A program made the position numbers and the translations under genes. A DNA stretch of 64,000 nt, taken from contig JAJEKB010021031.1 of the NCBI GenBank assembly GCA_022393335.1, forward strand, positions 772,902 to 836,901. Direction: 5' to 3'. How positions within the stretch are numbered: the stretch's first letter is position 1; each line of letters starts with the position of its first letter. This document shows, piece by piece, positions 55,061 through 64,000 of this stretch. The notes under the pieces are model-generated. The model was not told the origin of the DNA. It ran no database searches and worked only from the letters and a program-made list of their open reading frames with translations. This DNA comes from Macrotrachela quadricornifera. Lineage: Eukaryota; Rotifera; Eurotatoria; Philodinida; Philodinidae.

Positions 55061-55610
55061 TTTTATTGAAAATAAAGAGAAAATTGATAGTAATATTGCT
55101 AGTCTTATAACAATTAATAAAGGTATATAATAATCAAATAAACTAGAGCTTTCAGCATATCAAATGCCATCATCAGTAGAGAGGAAGAAGAGAGAAGAGT
55201 GAAATTGCTTGATTTATTGAAATTATTATCGAATATGAAATACGAATAATTAATTTCATAACGTTGGTAATCGTTTCGCCTATGTAACTATCGAAAATTT
55301 CATAATAATAATATAATAAACATAGGTCTTGTTTTACATTTTATTGAAAATAAAGGGAAATTGATAGTAATATTGCTAGTTTTATAAGTTACATAGACAA
55401 AGCAATTAATGGAATTAATTATTTGTATTTCATATTCGATAATAATTTCAATAAATCAAGCAATTTCACTCTTCTCTCTTCTTCCTCTCTACTGATGATG
55501 GCATTTGATATGCTGAAAGCTCTAGTTCATTTGATTATTATATACCTTTATTTATTGTTATAAGACTAGCAATATTACTATCAATTTTCTCATTATTTTC
55601 AATAAAATTT
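55061..55610. mobile_element. Palindromic element with nested repeat
   Basis: The left arm 55061-55250 and right arm 55419-55610 are near-perfect inverted repeats of ~190 bp (landmark CATCATCAGTAGAGAGGAAG). The centre (about 55300-55395) carries a third, direct copy of the left arm's outer ~50 bp, including TTGATAGTAATATTGCTAGT. The plan is A-B-A'-(B-A inverted), i.e. an element built by repeated foldback events. Non-coding. Confidence 0.85.
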
Positions 55611-56379
55611 TAAAACAAGATCTATGTTTATTATATTATTATACATATATATAACATTTTGCATTTTATGCCCATCATGCAAATTATAATGATCAATATT
55701 CGACTTTATCATTAATAACAAATTGTTCTTTTATAATTCATTTCGTGTTTTTTATTTTTATCATTATTCTGAATTACTTATTATTGAAGCACAATTTATT
55801 TATATATTTGTTAATTAAAGCCATCGATGTGAAGCTGGCACCATGAAAACAAGAATTTTATAAAAATGAATTTCCGTCCATGAAAGTCACACCATTCGAC
55901 GCAGAATTTAATTCTGCATCGAATGGTGATGTTTTTCTCAACGGAAAAACGTTTGGTAAAATTTTCACCTGGATGTTTTTTTTCTCATGGAGATGTATAT
56001 ATGTGCATATATGATGTTGAAGAGAGAATTTCTCTCTTCACATCGAATTCCCATCCATGAAAGTAATACCGTTCGATGCAGAATTACATTTTGCATCGAA
56101 TGGTAATGTTTTTATCAACAGGAAAACGTTTGCTAAATTTTCACCTGTATATTTTTTTTCTCATGGGGATATATATATATGTCCATATATGCCGTTGAGA
56201 AGAGAATTTCTTTGTGCAGATTGAATTCCCATCCATCAAAATGAGTCCAATCGATTCAGAATTTAATTCTGCATCGAATGGTGATACTTTTATTTATGGG
56301 AAAACGATTGGGAAAAATTTTACCGAGGAGTCCACGAAAAATAAAATTTATTCCGTTTTGCTTTTCTATATACGTTCAA

Positions 56380-56577
56380 AATCCCTTTAGGTCCCTTTTG
56401 GATCCCTTTAGGTCCCTTTAGATCCCTTTAGGTCCTTTTAGGTCCTTTTAGATCTCTTTAGATCCCTTTAGGTCCCTTTAGATCTCTTTAGATCCCTTTA
56501 GGTCCTTTTAGATCCCTTTAGGTCCTTTTAGGTCCTTTTAGATCCCTTTAGGTCCTTTTAGATCCCTTTAGGTCCTT
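56380..56577 (+). repeat. Decamer satellite, left block
   Basis: About 20 units of 10 bp alternating GGTCCYTTTA and GATCYCTTTA, running into the N gap. Confidence 0.95.
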
Positions 56578-56957
56578 NNNNNNNNNNNNNNNNNNNNNNN
56601 NNNNNNNNNNNNNNNNNNNNNNNNNNNNNNNNNNNNNNNNNNNNNNNNNNNNNNNNNNNNNNNNNNNNNNNNNNNNNNNNNNNNNNNNNNNNNNNNNNNN
56701 NNNNNNNNNNNNNNNNNNNNNNNNNNNNNNNNNNNNNNNNNNNNNNNNNNNNNNNNNNNNNNNNNNNNNNNNNNNNNNNNNNNNNNNNNNNNNNNNNNNN
56801 NNNNNNNNNNNNNNNNNNNNNNNNNNNNNNNNNNNNNNNNNNNNNNNNNNNNNNNNNNNNNNNNNNNNNNNNNNNNNNNNNNNNNNNNNNNNNNNNNNNN
56901 NNNNNNNNNNNNNNNNNNNNNNNNNNNNNNNNNNNNNNNNNNNNNNNNNNNNNNNNN
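56578..56957. other. Assembly gap (380 N)
   Basis: A run of 380 N within the satellite at the centre of the foldback palindrome. Its true length is unknown; such repeats are prone to collapse. Confidence 1.
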
Positions 56958-57479
56958 CTAAAGGGATCTAAAAGGATCTAAAAGGACCTAAAGGGATCTA
57001 AAAGGACCTAAAGGGATCTAAAAAGATCTAAAAGGACCTAAAGGGATCTAAAAAGATCTAAAAGAACCTAAAGGGATCTAAAAGGGCCTAAAGGGATCTA
57101 GAGGGACCTAAAAGGATCTAAAGGGTTCTAAAAGGACCTAAAAGGATCTAAAAGGACCTAAAGGGATCTAAAAGGACCTAAAAGGATCTAAAGGGATCTA
57201 AAAGGACCTAAAGGGATCTAAAAAGATCTAAAAGGACCTAAAGGGATCTAAAGGGATCTAAAAGGATCTAAAAGGATCTAAAAGGACCTAAAGGGATCTA
57301 AAGGGATCTAAAAGGACCTAAACGGATCTAAAGGGATCTAAAATGACCCAAAAAGGGATATAAAGGGATCTAAAAGGATTTAAAAGGATCTAAAGGGATC
57401 TAAAAGGACCTAAAGGGATCTAAAGGGATCTAAAGGGATCTAAAGGGATCTAAAAGGATTTAAAAGGATTTAAAAGGTC
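56958..57479 (-). repeat. Decamer satellite, right block (inverted)
   Basis: About 52 units of the same decamer on the opposite strand (CTAAAGGGAT / CTAAAAGGAC), with variants. Confidence 0.95.
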
Positions 57480-58004
57480 TATAGGATACTCAAGTAATAA
57501 AACGTTAAATGTCACTTAAGTAAAAGCAAAATTTTATGTAGAAAAGTGAAAATTCTGTATAGAAAGTAAAACGGAATAAATTTTATTTTTCGTGGTCCTA
57601 TGATTTTACCTGGATCTTTTTTTCTCTTATTCATATATATGTATAGGAGAAAGAAAAAACGTCCAGGTGAAAATTTTACCAAACGTTTTCCCGTGAATAC
57701 AAATATCACCATTCGATGCAAAATGTAATTCTGCATCGAACGGTATTACTTTCATGGACGGGAATTCGATGTGAAGAGAGAAATTCTCTCTTCAACATCA
57801 TATATGCACATATATACATGTCCATGAGAAAAAAAACATCCAGGTGAAAATTTTTACCAAACGTTTTCCCGTTGATAAAAACATCACCATTCGATGCAGA
57901 ATTAAATTCTGCGTCGAATGGTGTGACTTTCACGGACGGGAGTTCATTTTTATAAAATTCTTGTTTTCATGGTGCTAGCTCCGTCGTGCTAGCTTCACAT
58001 CGAT

Positions 58005-59610
58005 ACTAGAACGAATGTATTGATATAGGTGTAATTTTATACACGTCAAAAATTTGGATTTATTCTAAGAAAATGATAAAAAAAACCAGGGACATTAATC
58101 ATGAATATTTCTCTCTAGATACAAGATAAATAGAAAAAATACATATGAGATCAAAGTTAATTTTAAAAAAAAAAATATATATACATAGAAAATATTGTCA
58201 TTACTTCTCTATTACCATTTTCACATGATATTACATTGATTGGAAGAATTGAAGAAAAAAAATTCTCATTAATCATAAACTCTAAACTATTAGAATTTGA
58301 TGCTAGAATTATTAATCTTTTAGACATTGATAGACGATATTATTAATTCCCTTCCAATAAACAAATGCTTTTGTAATAATCAATAAAGAAGACTACTCAA
58401 AAATAATAAAATAATTGCTACATATGTGTACGAAAACAAAAACATTTTATACCTCATATGGAAGTATAGTACAATGAAGGTGGAGCCCTGGCTCATATTT
58501 CCGAAAAAAAAATGCACAAATTTCATCATGAGTTTATATTGAGTATGCAAAATTTTTTTAAACCATAATACGTTCAGCTTGATGTTAGATAGTATCATAA
58601 ACGGCAAACCAGTTACGTTTAAGAAAGATTAAGTCTTTGGTAGAGAACAAGAAGGCCATATGAGAGTGACTCGATATTTGAGAAAATTTTAGGAATATTA
58701 TTTCGACATTGCTGATGTGTATCTGAAAATGTTATTAACACAACTTATAGTGCATATATTGTCCGATGAACCAACACTAAAATATTATTTTCCAAAGAAT
58801 ACGTTGTCATTGATGTTTAAACTAACTATCAAAAGATCTCGTTAGCACACTGTGTGAGATAATATTTATTGTGCATTTATTTTCGCCAGAAAAGTAATAA
58901 AAATATGCATTGCTTTGAAAGATATATGATTAAACACTCTACAATATACATAGAAAAAGGTTTCTTTTGTTTATTGCAATAAATTTGGCAAGAGAAAAAA
59001 GAAAAGCTGTAAGACACATAATAATATTTTAGGATAACAGTAGAATGAATTTTTATATGGAAAAATATGTATGACAAAATATTTTTATTACTTTTGACAA
59101 GATGCAATGTAGCAATTTTTTATATATTCTATCTTTCACTGTTCTAAGAACTCATCAGTCCTGTTAATCTAAGACATTTGCTGAGAATGTTATAGATTTT
59201 TCTATTATTATAATGACACTAAAGAACATATATAAGTTCTATATTTTACTTCAAAGAGACTACATTGACAAGCTTTTTTTAATCGTTTCCTTATAATTTT
59301 GAAGACTAAAACTATCGTTACCATTAATTGGCATGATGAAGAAATATACTCTTAGTTATATTATTTAATTTATGAGTAACGCTATGATTATATATGATAT
59401 GACGGCCTGTAATATATAGAAATATTAATATATAGTCTTTACATACTAAAATCCATTTTGAGATTGAGACAAAAAGTAGCATTTTGTTTTATTCTTTCAT
59501 GCTAGAAAATCAGTTATTTTCCCCTTCGAAAAACTCTCTTCTGGCAAAAACATCTATTTATTTATCTATATTTAGATTTATTTGTGTATCTTAATGAAAA
59601 GAATTTTATC
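58005..59610. other. Intergenic
   Basis: AT-rich DNA between the foldback element and the EF-hand gene. Short minus-strand ORFs (58380-58607, 58877-59107) are hydrophobic and AT-driven, with no motif. The last part is the 3' flank of the EF-hand gene. Confidence 0.35.
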
Positions 59611-60078
59611 TTAAAGTCGTTTAAGTGCAAGATCTCTAACAATGCCTTTCTTGACAAATTCCGTAAATTCTTCCAAATTGAGTTTATAGTCATTATTTTT
59701 ATCAGCTGGTTGAAAATAACGAAGAAGCATATATGGATTGGAACCGGGCACAATAGCAGTCATAAAGACAGCTAATTCATTAATATCGATTGTATTTGAA
59801 TGATCAGTATCAAGTAAAGTAAATGCTTCAGGTATGTCGTTAGTTGCATATTCTGTCATTAGAAATGGTCGAATTACTTTTGTGAAATCATCAAATGATA
59901 ATTTTGGCTTTTTAATTGTAGCTGCGATTTGTTCAAAATCATCGCGTCTGACATGAACTCGATGTTGATTCGTTTTTCCTTTACCAAGAATTTCATCATA
60001 GACATATTCAGCTTCGGTAATTTTATCACCCTTTCGATGGAAATATTCGTGAACGCGAGTTTCAATTTTATCACTCAT
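59611..60078 (-). CDS. Small EF-hand calcium-binding protein
   Basis: 155 residues, one coding exon. Two canonical EF-hand loops: DTDHSNTIDINE (about residues 90-101) and DKNNDYKLNLEE (about 127-138). The N-terminal half (about 20-75) resembles a decayed EF pair without proper loops. The layout is that of calmodulin/calcineurin-B-like sensors, cytosolic and soluble, with no signal peptide and no N-terminal myristoylation glycine. The partner is unknown. A 50-bp 5' UTR intron with good signals (donor gtatgt at 60141, acceptor tag at 60092) sits 13 bp before the ATG, which supports this start and an active gene. Confidence 0.92.
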   Translation of the reverse strand: MSDKIETRVHEYFHRKGDKITEAEYVYDEILGKGKTNQHRVHVRRDDFEQIAATIKKPKLSFDDFTKVIRPFLMTEYATNDIPEAFTLLDTDHSNTIDINELAVFMTAIVPGSNPYMLLRYFQPADKNNDYKLNLEEFTEFVKKGIVRDLALKRL

Positions 60079-60141
60079 CGTAAATTGTATCCTAATAAGA
60101 TATTTATAAAAAAGAGCAACAATTTTTATATTATTACATAC

Positions 60142-61130
60142 TTGTCTTAACGTGACGGTTGATAAAAGTAGATGATTATAGTTGTTATTGTTATTCTAGT
60201 GGAAACGAAACAATATTTATATAGATAGTTTTCTATTAATTTTATGGCTACTGAACAAATTAAATAAACACATATTAGTCAAATTAATAACATATTATTT
60301 TTTGAAGAATCTTTCTAGCTGAGTATCTACTCTTTATTTACATCAGTTTTCTTTCCTTTCGAGTAATTTGGATCTTTTGTAGTTCGACCAATGATAAGGC
60401 ACTTTTCCAGGTCGGCTAATACGAAGGTTGCATATAGTCATGGATATATTCGGTCGTAATACTAAGATAGGTAATAGGAGAAAATGCAATCGTTTACGAC
60501 CGTGTCTGTTCGATCTGGAATATAAATTTATGACAAAAGATCGAACGTTTGTTAATTCTGATTTTGTTTGATTTACTCATTGTTGTTAATATGTTTTCAA
60601 GGTAACTAGAAGACTAACACTATATATAATGTGTCTGTGAGAGTTAGATTTAAAAGATTTATAGAACACTAGATAGTTCTATTTTAGAAATGAAATTCCG
60701 AAATGACCATTTAACGATGACTTTTCTTTTCATCCTTAATATGTCTTACCTGTCAAGCTATGTCTTAATATATATATATATGAAAAAAAAATGATTATAA
60801 TCGATCGTTCTTTGACAAAGAGAATTTTTTTTCTTCTGCTCTTATTTCACTTCAGTCATAATTGAAACCTTTTAGATGATAGAAAAATATAAACAGACAT
60901 AAGCATTTTTCATGTCCTTCAAATCAGAAAAAAAGAAAATTCAAGTTGTATTATTATCGCTGAGCAACGACTATTGAAGTTCCATTAAAAAAAAGTTTTT
61001 TTCTTCAGTGTTGCTTTGAGCGATATTGTGACAATTTGTGAAACAGATCTTGATGCTTAAACTTTTTACAAAATATCATCAGAATAAACCTGTATATTCT
61101 TAATGTTTTTTTATACTAACGAAGAAGCTA
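60142..61130. other. 5' flank of the EF-hand gene and intergenic
   Basis: No gene or clear repeat; contains a TA simple repeat near 60769-60781. Confidence 0.35.
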
Positions 61131-61541
61131 TCCAAAGTGATTAACTGTTTTAGAGCCCATACTTTGGACATATAGAGAGGACTCTTAGACTAGTAAACTT
61201 CTAAAAATACGTGGGTCCTAGGTGCTTCTTTCGAATGCTATGGCTATTTGACTGATTTTCAAACAATAGTAAGGTAATTACAAAAAAGTCGAAGGACGAA
61301 ATTTTGCTTCTATTTTTGCTGAAAACTTTACCGTATATTAAGGATCATGACACCTGCATATGAGTAAAATTTTGTCATTTGACTTTTCTGTAAATATCTA
61401 GCTATTAACCAAAAAATCAACCAAATGGTCATAGTATTCAGAAGAAACGTTATGGGCTCAAGTTCTTTTAAAATTATTCTAATCTAAAGGTCCTCTCTAT
61501 ATGTCTAAAGTATAGGCTCTAAAATAGTTAATCACTTCGGA
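61131..61541. mobile_element. Hairpin MITE with TA target duplication
   Basis: The outer arms (61131-61195 and ~61482-61541) pair with few mismatches (ends TCCAAAGTGATTAAC / GTTAATCACTTCGGA), and inner arms (around AAAGTCGAAGGACGAAATTTT) pair as well. TA dinucleotides flank both ends (61129-61130, 61542-61543). 411 bp, non-coding. A stray TATAGAGAGGACTCT piece of the same family recurs near 61869. Confidence 0.83.
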
Positions 61542-61881
61542 TACCTAACCCTCAAGTAGTCCATGTAATCACGAAACGCACTTTCAACGTATCTAAACGT
61601 GTTTTTGTTGAAAATTTTGGTGTATCACTACATCTCTTAGACGCGTTCAAGTTCTTATTTAAAATGTGTTATTCACTTATTTATCTTGTGCGCAATGGTT
61701 CTACAATTTTGCAAACGTGTTGAAAACACAAGATGCCGACTCATTCAGATGCGACGCAAAAATGTGCCACGTGTGGATGAGAAGGAAAAGGTCTCTGAAT
61801 ATATCTAAACGCAATCAGACAATGGAAAGATGTTCTGATTCATTATTTTCGAAGCGCAACTGGGTCTATAGAGAGGACTCT

Positions 61882-62245
61882 TTCACTATTTTGAAGAATG
61901 TTTTATAAGATTTTGTTTTATATAAGAAAGAATGTTAAAAAATTAACTATGTGAGATCAAACAGAAATTCTATTAAAAGAATTCTTGATGAATAACATGT
62001 TATTTTTCATAGTTCTGTCATGGCTATTTATGAGACATTATCACGTAAACTTATTACACATGCCTCAAAATAGTAAAAAATTTCTTACAACATATGCTTT
62101 GTATAAAAGTAATAAACGATGACAAGTAAAATGTTATTTTTCAAGTATTCTTCAGATGGAATTTGTGTTTGATTTCACATTGTTAGTTTATTAACATTCT
62201 TATGTAAAACAAAATTTCATAAAAACATTCTTCAAAATAGTATAA
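61882..62245. repeat. Inverted repeat pair, ~45-bp arms
   Basis: CTATTTTGAAGAATGTTTTATAAG... (61883-61928) and its inverse (62201-62245) are ~85% identical and flank ~270 bp. The right arm overlaps the 3' end of the ORF at 62200-62532. Confidence 0.6.
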
Positions 62246-62532
62246 AAAGAATAATTATTTTCTGTATTCTTTATATTTCTATGTGCAATATAATCTAGAT
62301 AATGCATAAATTGATCTAAGTCTAAGATTATTAAACCTTTGGATGGTTCAGATGTAGAAAAACTATAGTATGTTGAACAATAATAAAATAATATACTGTC
62401 TACAATTATTATAAATGATTGAAACAAAACGGCATTTTTAACAAATAATTCCAGAAAAATTAGTTTTTCTTGAATTGTGTCATAACAATTGATGATTGTC
62501 AATCGGTTGATATTATTTTGAATAATTTTCAC
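62200..62532 (-). CDS. Hypothetical 110-residue protein
   Basis: Open frame from an ATG with no recognised domain. Residues ~30-55 are hydrophobic (LFQSFIIIVDSILFYY); the rest is mixed. The C-terminal 15 codons lie in an inverted-repeat arm shared with 61883-61928, so at least that end derives from a repeat. It could be chance in AT-rich DNA. Confidence 0.25.
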   Translation of the reverse strand: MKIIQNNINRLTIINCYDTIQEKLIFLELFVKNAVLFQSFIIIVDSILFYYCSTYYSFSTSEPSKGLIILDLDQFMHYLDYIAHRNIKNTENNYSFYTILKNVFMKFCFT

Positions 62533-62607
62533 AGTTTAAATCTATACTTTTATTGCCTATGTGAATCTATATTTGATATGTAACAATTTAAATACGAAAA
62601 AAGTGTA

Positions 62608-62814
62608 TCAATCTTTATTGAAAAATGATTTTTTCGTAGCATCGAAATCTGATTGCTCAAAATTTATTTGATTTTCAAAGTAAAAAATACAACCAGGAAA
62701 AACAGCAGCCGTATGGAAATTGTCTTCTCTTTTTCCTTTAGATCTCTTGGGATGTTTTATTTTCTTAATATAATATACTAAGTGTATAAAAATTGAAATG
62801 TAAAGGACGAACAT
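62608..62814 (-). CDS. Hypothetical 68-residue protein, possibly signal-anchored
   Basis: ATG at 62814; an N-terminal hydrophobic segment (FVLYISIFIHLVYYI) is followed by a basic stretch (KKIKHPKRSKGKRE) and a polar tail. It is divergent to the right-hand LRR gene and begins within 10 bp of the breakpoint of the inverted duplication. The composition is more protein-like than most short ORFs here, but no family is recognised. Confidence 0.35.
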   Translation of the reverse strand: MFVLYISIFIHLVYYIKKIKHPKRSKGKREDNFHTAAVFPGCIFYFENQINFEQSDFDATKKSFFNKD

Positions 62815-62821
62815 TCTTATT

Positions 62822-64000
62822 ACATTAATCCAAAATAAGATTAACTATGAAGAGAAGAGAAAGTATGCAAATACCTTTGTAGATTTACGTACAAAATAAA
62901 ATCAAATAAATACTATAAAAAATATATTTAAGGATTAAATTGATCTTTAAATCAATTTTCGATTAAAGTCATGGAAAAGTTTAATGAATGAGAAAATAAG
63001 AAAGAAATTATTAAACATAACAAAGACATAATGTTTGAATACAAGAGTATTCCCCTACTTTTCATCATATGTTGGTGGTGTTCAATGATAAAATGCAATA
63101 TTCAAATGACACAGGAACGACTTCAATCACATATAACTGGTGGATACAAAGGTAAATTAATTTGACATTGTATAATAGTATTTATTATAATGATATACAT
63201 TTTAGACAGCATGATATTTTTAGATTGCAAACAATATAAAAATGATTATGATATTCTTTATCATTTTCCGTTTTATATCATGATTAATCCAATAACAGAT
63301 GATTGGAATAAGAGTATGGCTCATATGGATTATTCAAATAATTTTGTCTCAACACTTACATTGACAGATCAAGGTAGCAAGATTCCAGAAAGTATCTTCT
63401 GCTTAAAAGAACTTAAATATTTAATTATAAAAAACATGATTTTTACTAACGGTAATTAGGTCATTGTTATGGTTTTATAATATTGATCAAAGATTTTTGT
63501 TTTAGGTGTTGTACCAGATACTTTGGTAAATCTCCAGCGTCTTCGACGTCTTGAGATTTCTAACACGGTCATCACCAATATGACCAATCAGTTAGCGACT
63601 CTTACTCGTCTCTCTTGGTTAATCTTAATTAATTGTTCTCTTCATCATATGCCTAATTTGAGTAATATGTCTGATCTATCACATGTTCTACTTGAACAGA
63701 ATTATTTATCTAAAATTGATGGATTGAATAGTAATATTTATAATCTATTGCTTTCAAATAATCTTTTTACTGAAATACCAACTTTGAAAGAACCAACATA
63801 TCTCGAAGAACTTATTATAGATAATAATCCTTTAAAACATATTATGATGATAGATTCTTTTATTAATTTAAAAAAAGTTGATCTTCACAATACAACACTT
63901 TTATTTATTCCACCTACAATCAATAAACTTCAGAAGATTGAATATCTTGATTTATCTTATAATAAACTATTTTATTTACCTGAAGATATTCGTCGATTGA
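62822..64000 (+). repeat. Right arm of the large inverted duplication
   Basis: Counterpart of 1-1012 in opposite orientation; see the left arm. Similarity begins at ~62822, about 210 bp before the LRR start codon, and continues past the window end. Confidence 0.9.
63031..64000 (+). CDS. Secreted leucine-rich-repeat protein, right copy (3' truncated by window)
   Basis: Exons 63031-63151, 63206-63451 and 63506 onward; GT-AG introns of 54 bp; phases 1 and 1. The ATG at 63031 precedes a signal peptide (hydrophobic IPLLFIICWWCSM). Exon 2 encodes an N-terminal cap; exon 3 begins a run of LRRs (LVNLQRLRRLEISN, LTRLSWLILINC, IYNLLLSNNLFTEIP, YLEELIIDNNPL, IEYLDLSYNKLFYLP). The protein should be extracellular or membrane-bound and act in recognition or adhesion; the rest lies outside the window. 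Unlike the left copy it keeps the start codon, so this is the better candidate for a working gene. Confidence 0.9.

Larger units (their letters stand above)
55822..58004. mobile_element. Foldback transposon-like palindrome with decamer satellite core
   Basis: Outer arms (55822-56370 and 57520-58004) are inverted repeats starting TCGATGTGAAGCT. Each arm is made of ~179-bp tandem subunits (palindromes at ~55891, 56069, 56248 on the left; ~57707, 57886 on the right), and every subunit holds a ~38-bp perfect or near-perfect palindrome around GCAGAATTTAATTCTGC. Inside lies a decamer satellite whose strand flips from left (GGTCCCTTTA/GATCCCTTTA) to right (TAAAGGGATC/TAAAAGGACC); the flip point is hidden in a 380-N gap. 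No ORF. This is the architecture of Foldback-type DNA elements; no target duplication could be confirmed. Confidence 0.88.

Noticed and set aside
54847..55110. 87-codon ORF as a gene
   Set aside because: It runs into the arm of the palindromic element and has no motif.
56380..57479. CRISPR-like array
   Set aside because: Continuous 10-bp tandem units without spacers, in a eukaryotic context; it is a satellite.
59584..60150. Plus-strand ORFs over the EF-hand gene
   Set aside because: Antisense shadows of the clear minus-strand EF-hand coding sequence.

Overview
The window looks like nuclear DNA of a bdelloid rotifer (Adineta or Rotaria type; inferred, not proven). It is strongly AT-rich. Spliced genes have mostly 40-60 bp GT-AG introns. 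The gene families seen (F-box/LRR, a 28-repeat FG-GAP/VCBS protein, bacterial-like M20 amidohydrolase and SDR enzymes) sit among many small, decayed transposons of different kinds. Nothing points to a bacterial chromosome: there are no operons, ribosome binding sites or CRISPR arrays.

Layout. The two ends carry inverted paralogous copies of one secreted leucine-rich-repeat gene (left copy 1-820, minus; right copy 63031-64000, plus). They have the same exon structure and homologous 5' flanks, so about 62 kb lies between two diverging arms that continue outside the window. A full-length, double-ORF LINE retrotransposon (1588-6675) lies inside the left arm and has a 19-bp target duplication. Next come a three-exon F-box gene (7164-9627), a repeat-rich gap with telomere-like CCCTCA units, a Tc1 transposase remnant and an intact secreted M20 amidohydrolase (12713-13981, minus). 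From 14.4 to 21 kb there is a TA-flanked MITE, a decayed multi-exon coiled-coil gene and a mariner remnant. A two-exon secreted alpha/beta hydrolase (22013-25345, minus) has an unusually long intron. From 26.6 to 30.3 kb there are Tc1 remnants and a decayed DDE transposase ending in a SWIM zinc finger.

From 31 to 39 kb there is a nested mosaic: a duplicated ~780-bp segment, a TTCGRN minisatellite, a CG-motif transposon inserted into one copy of the duplication, and several long-hairpin elements. A candidate membrane-anchor exon (39093-39470) precedes the large FG-GAP/VCBS ORF (41722-46023). The right third holds a hAT MITE with a perfect 8-bp target duplication (49363-50349), a five-exon SDR epimerase/dehydrogenase gene (50733-51814) and a zinc-binding-type exon split by a 218-bp TA-flanked MITE (54168-54385). 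It also holds two palindromic elements, one of them a foldback structure of ~2.2 kb with a 380-N assembly gap at its centre (55822-58004), then an EF-hand protein (59611-60078, minus) and another hairpin MITE (61131-61541).

How it works together. There is no sign of one coordinated pathway. The host genes are independent single transcription units of secreted, surface or regulatory type (LRR, FG-GAP, alpha/beta hydrolase, M20, EF-hand, F-box, SDR). The dominant theme is structural: at least eight long-inverted-repeat elements of different families, several with recoverable empty sites, lie between two inverted LRR gene copies. This suggests an accessory, rearrangement-prone region.
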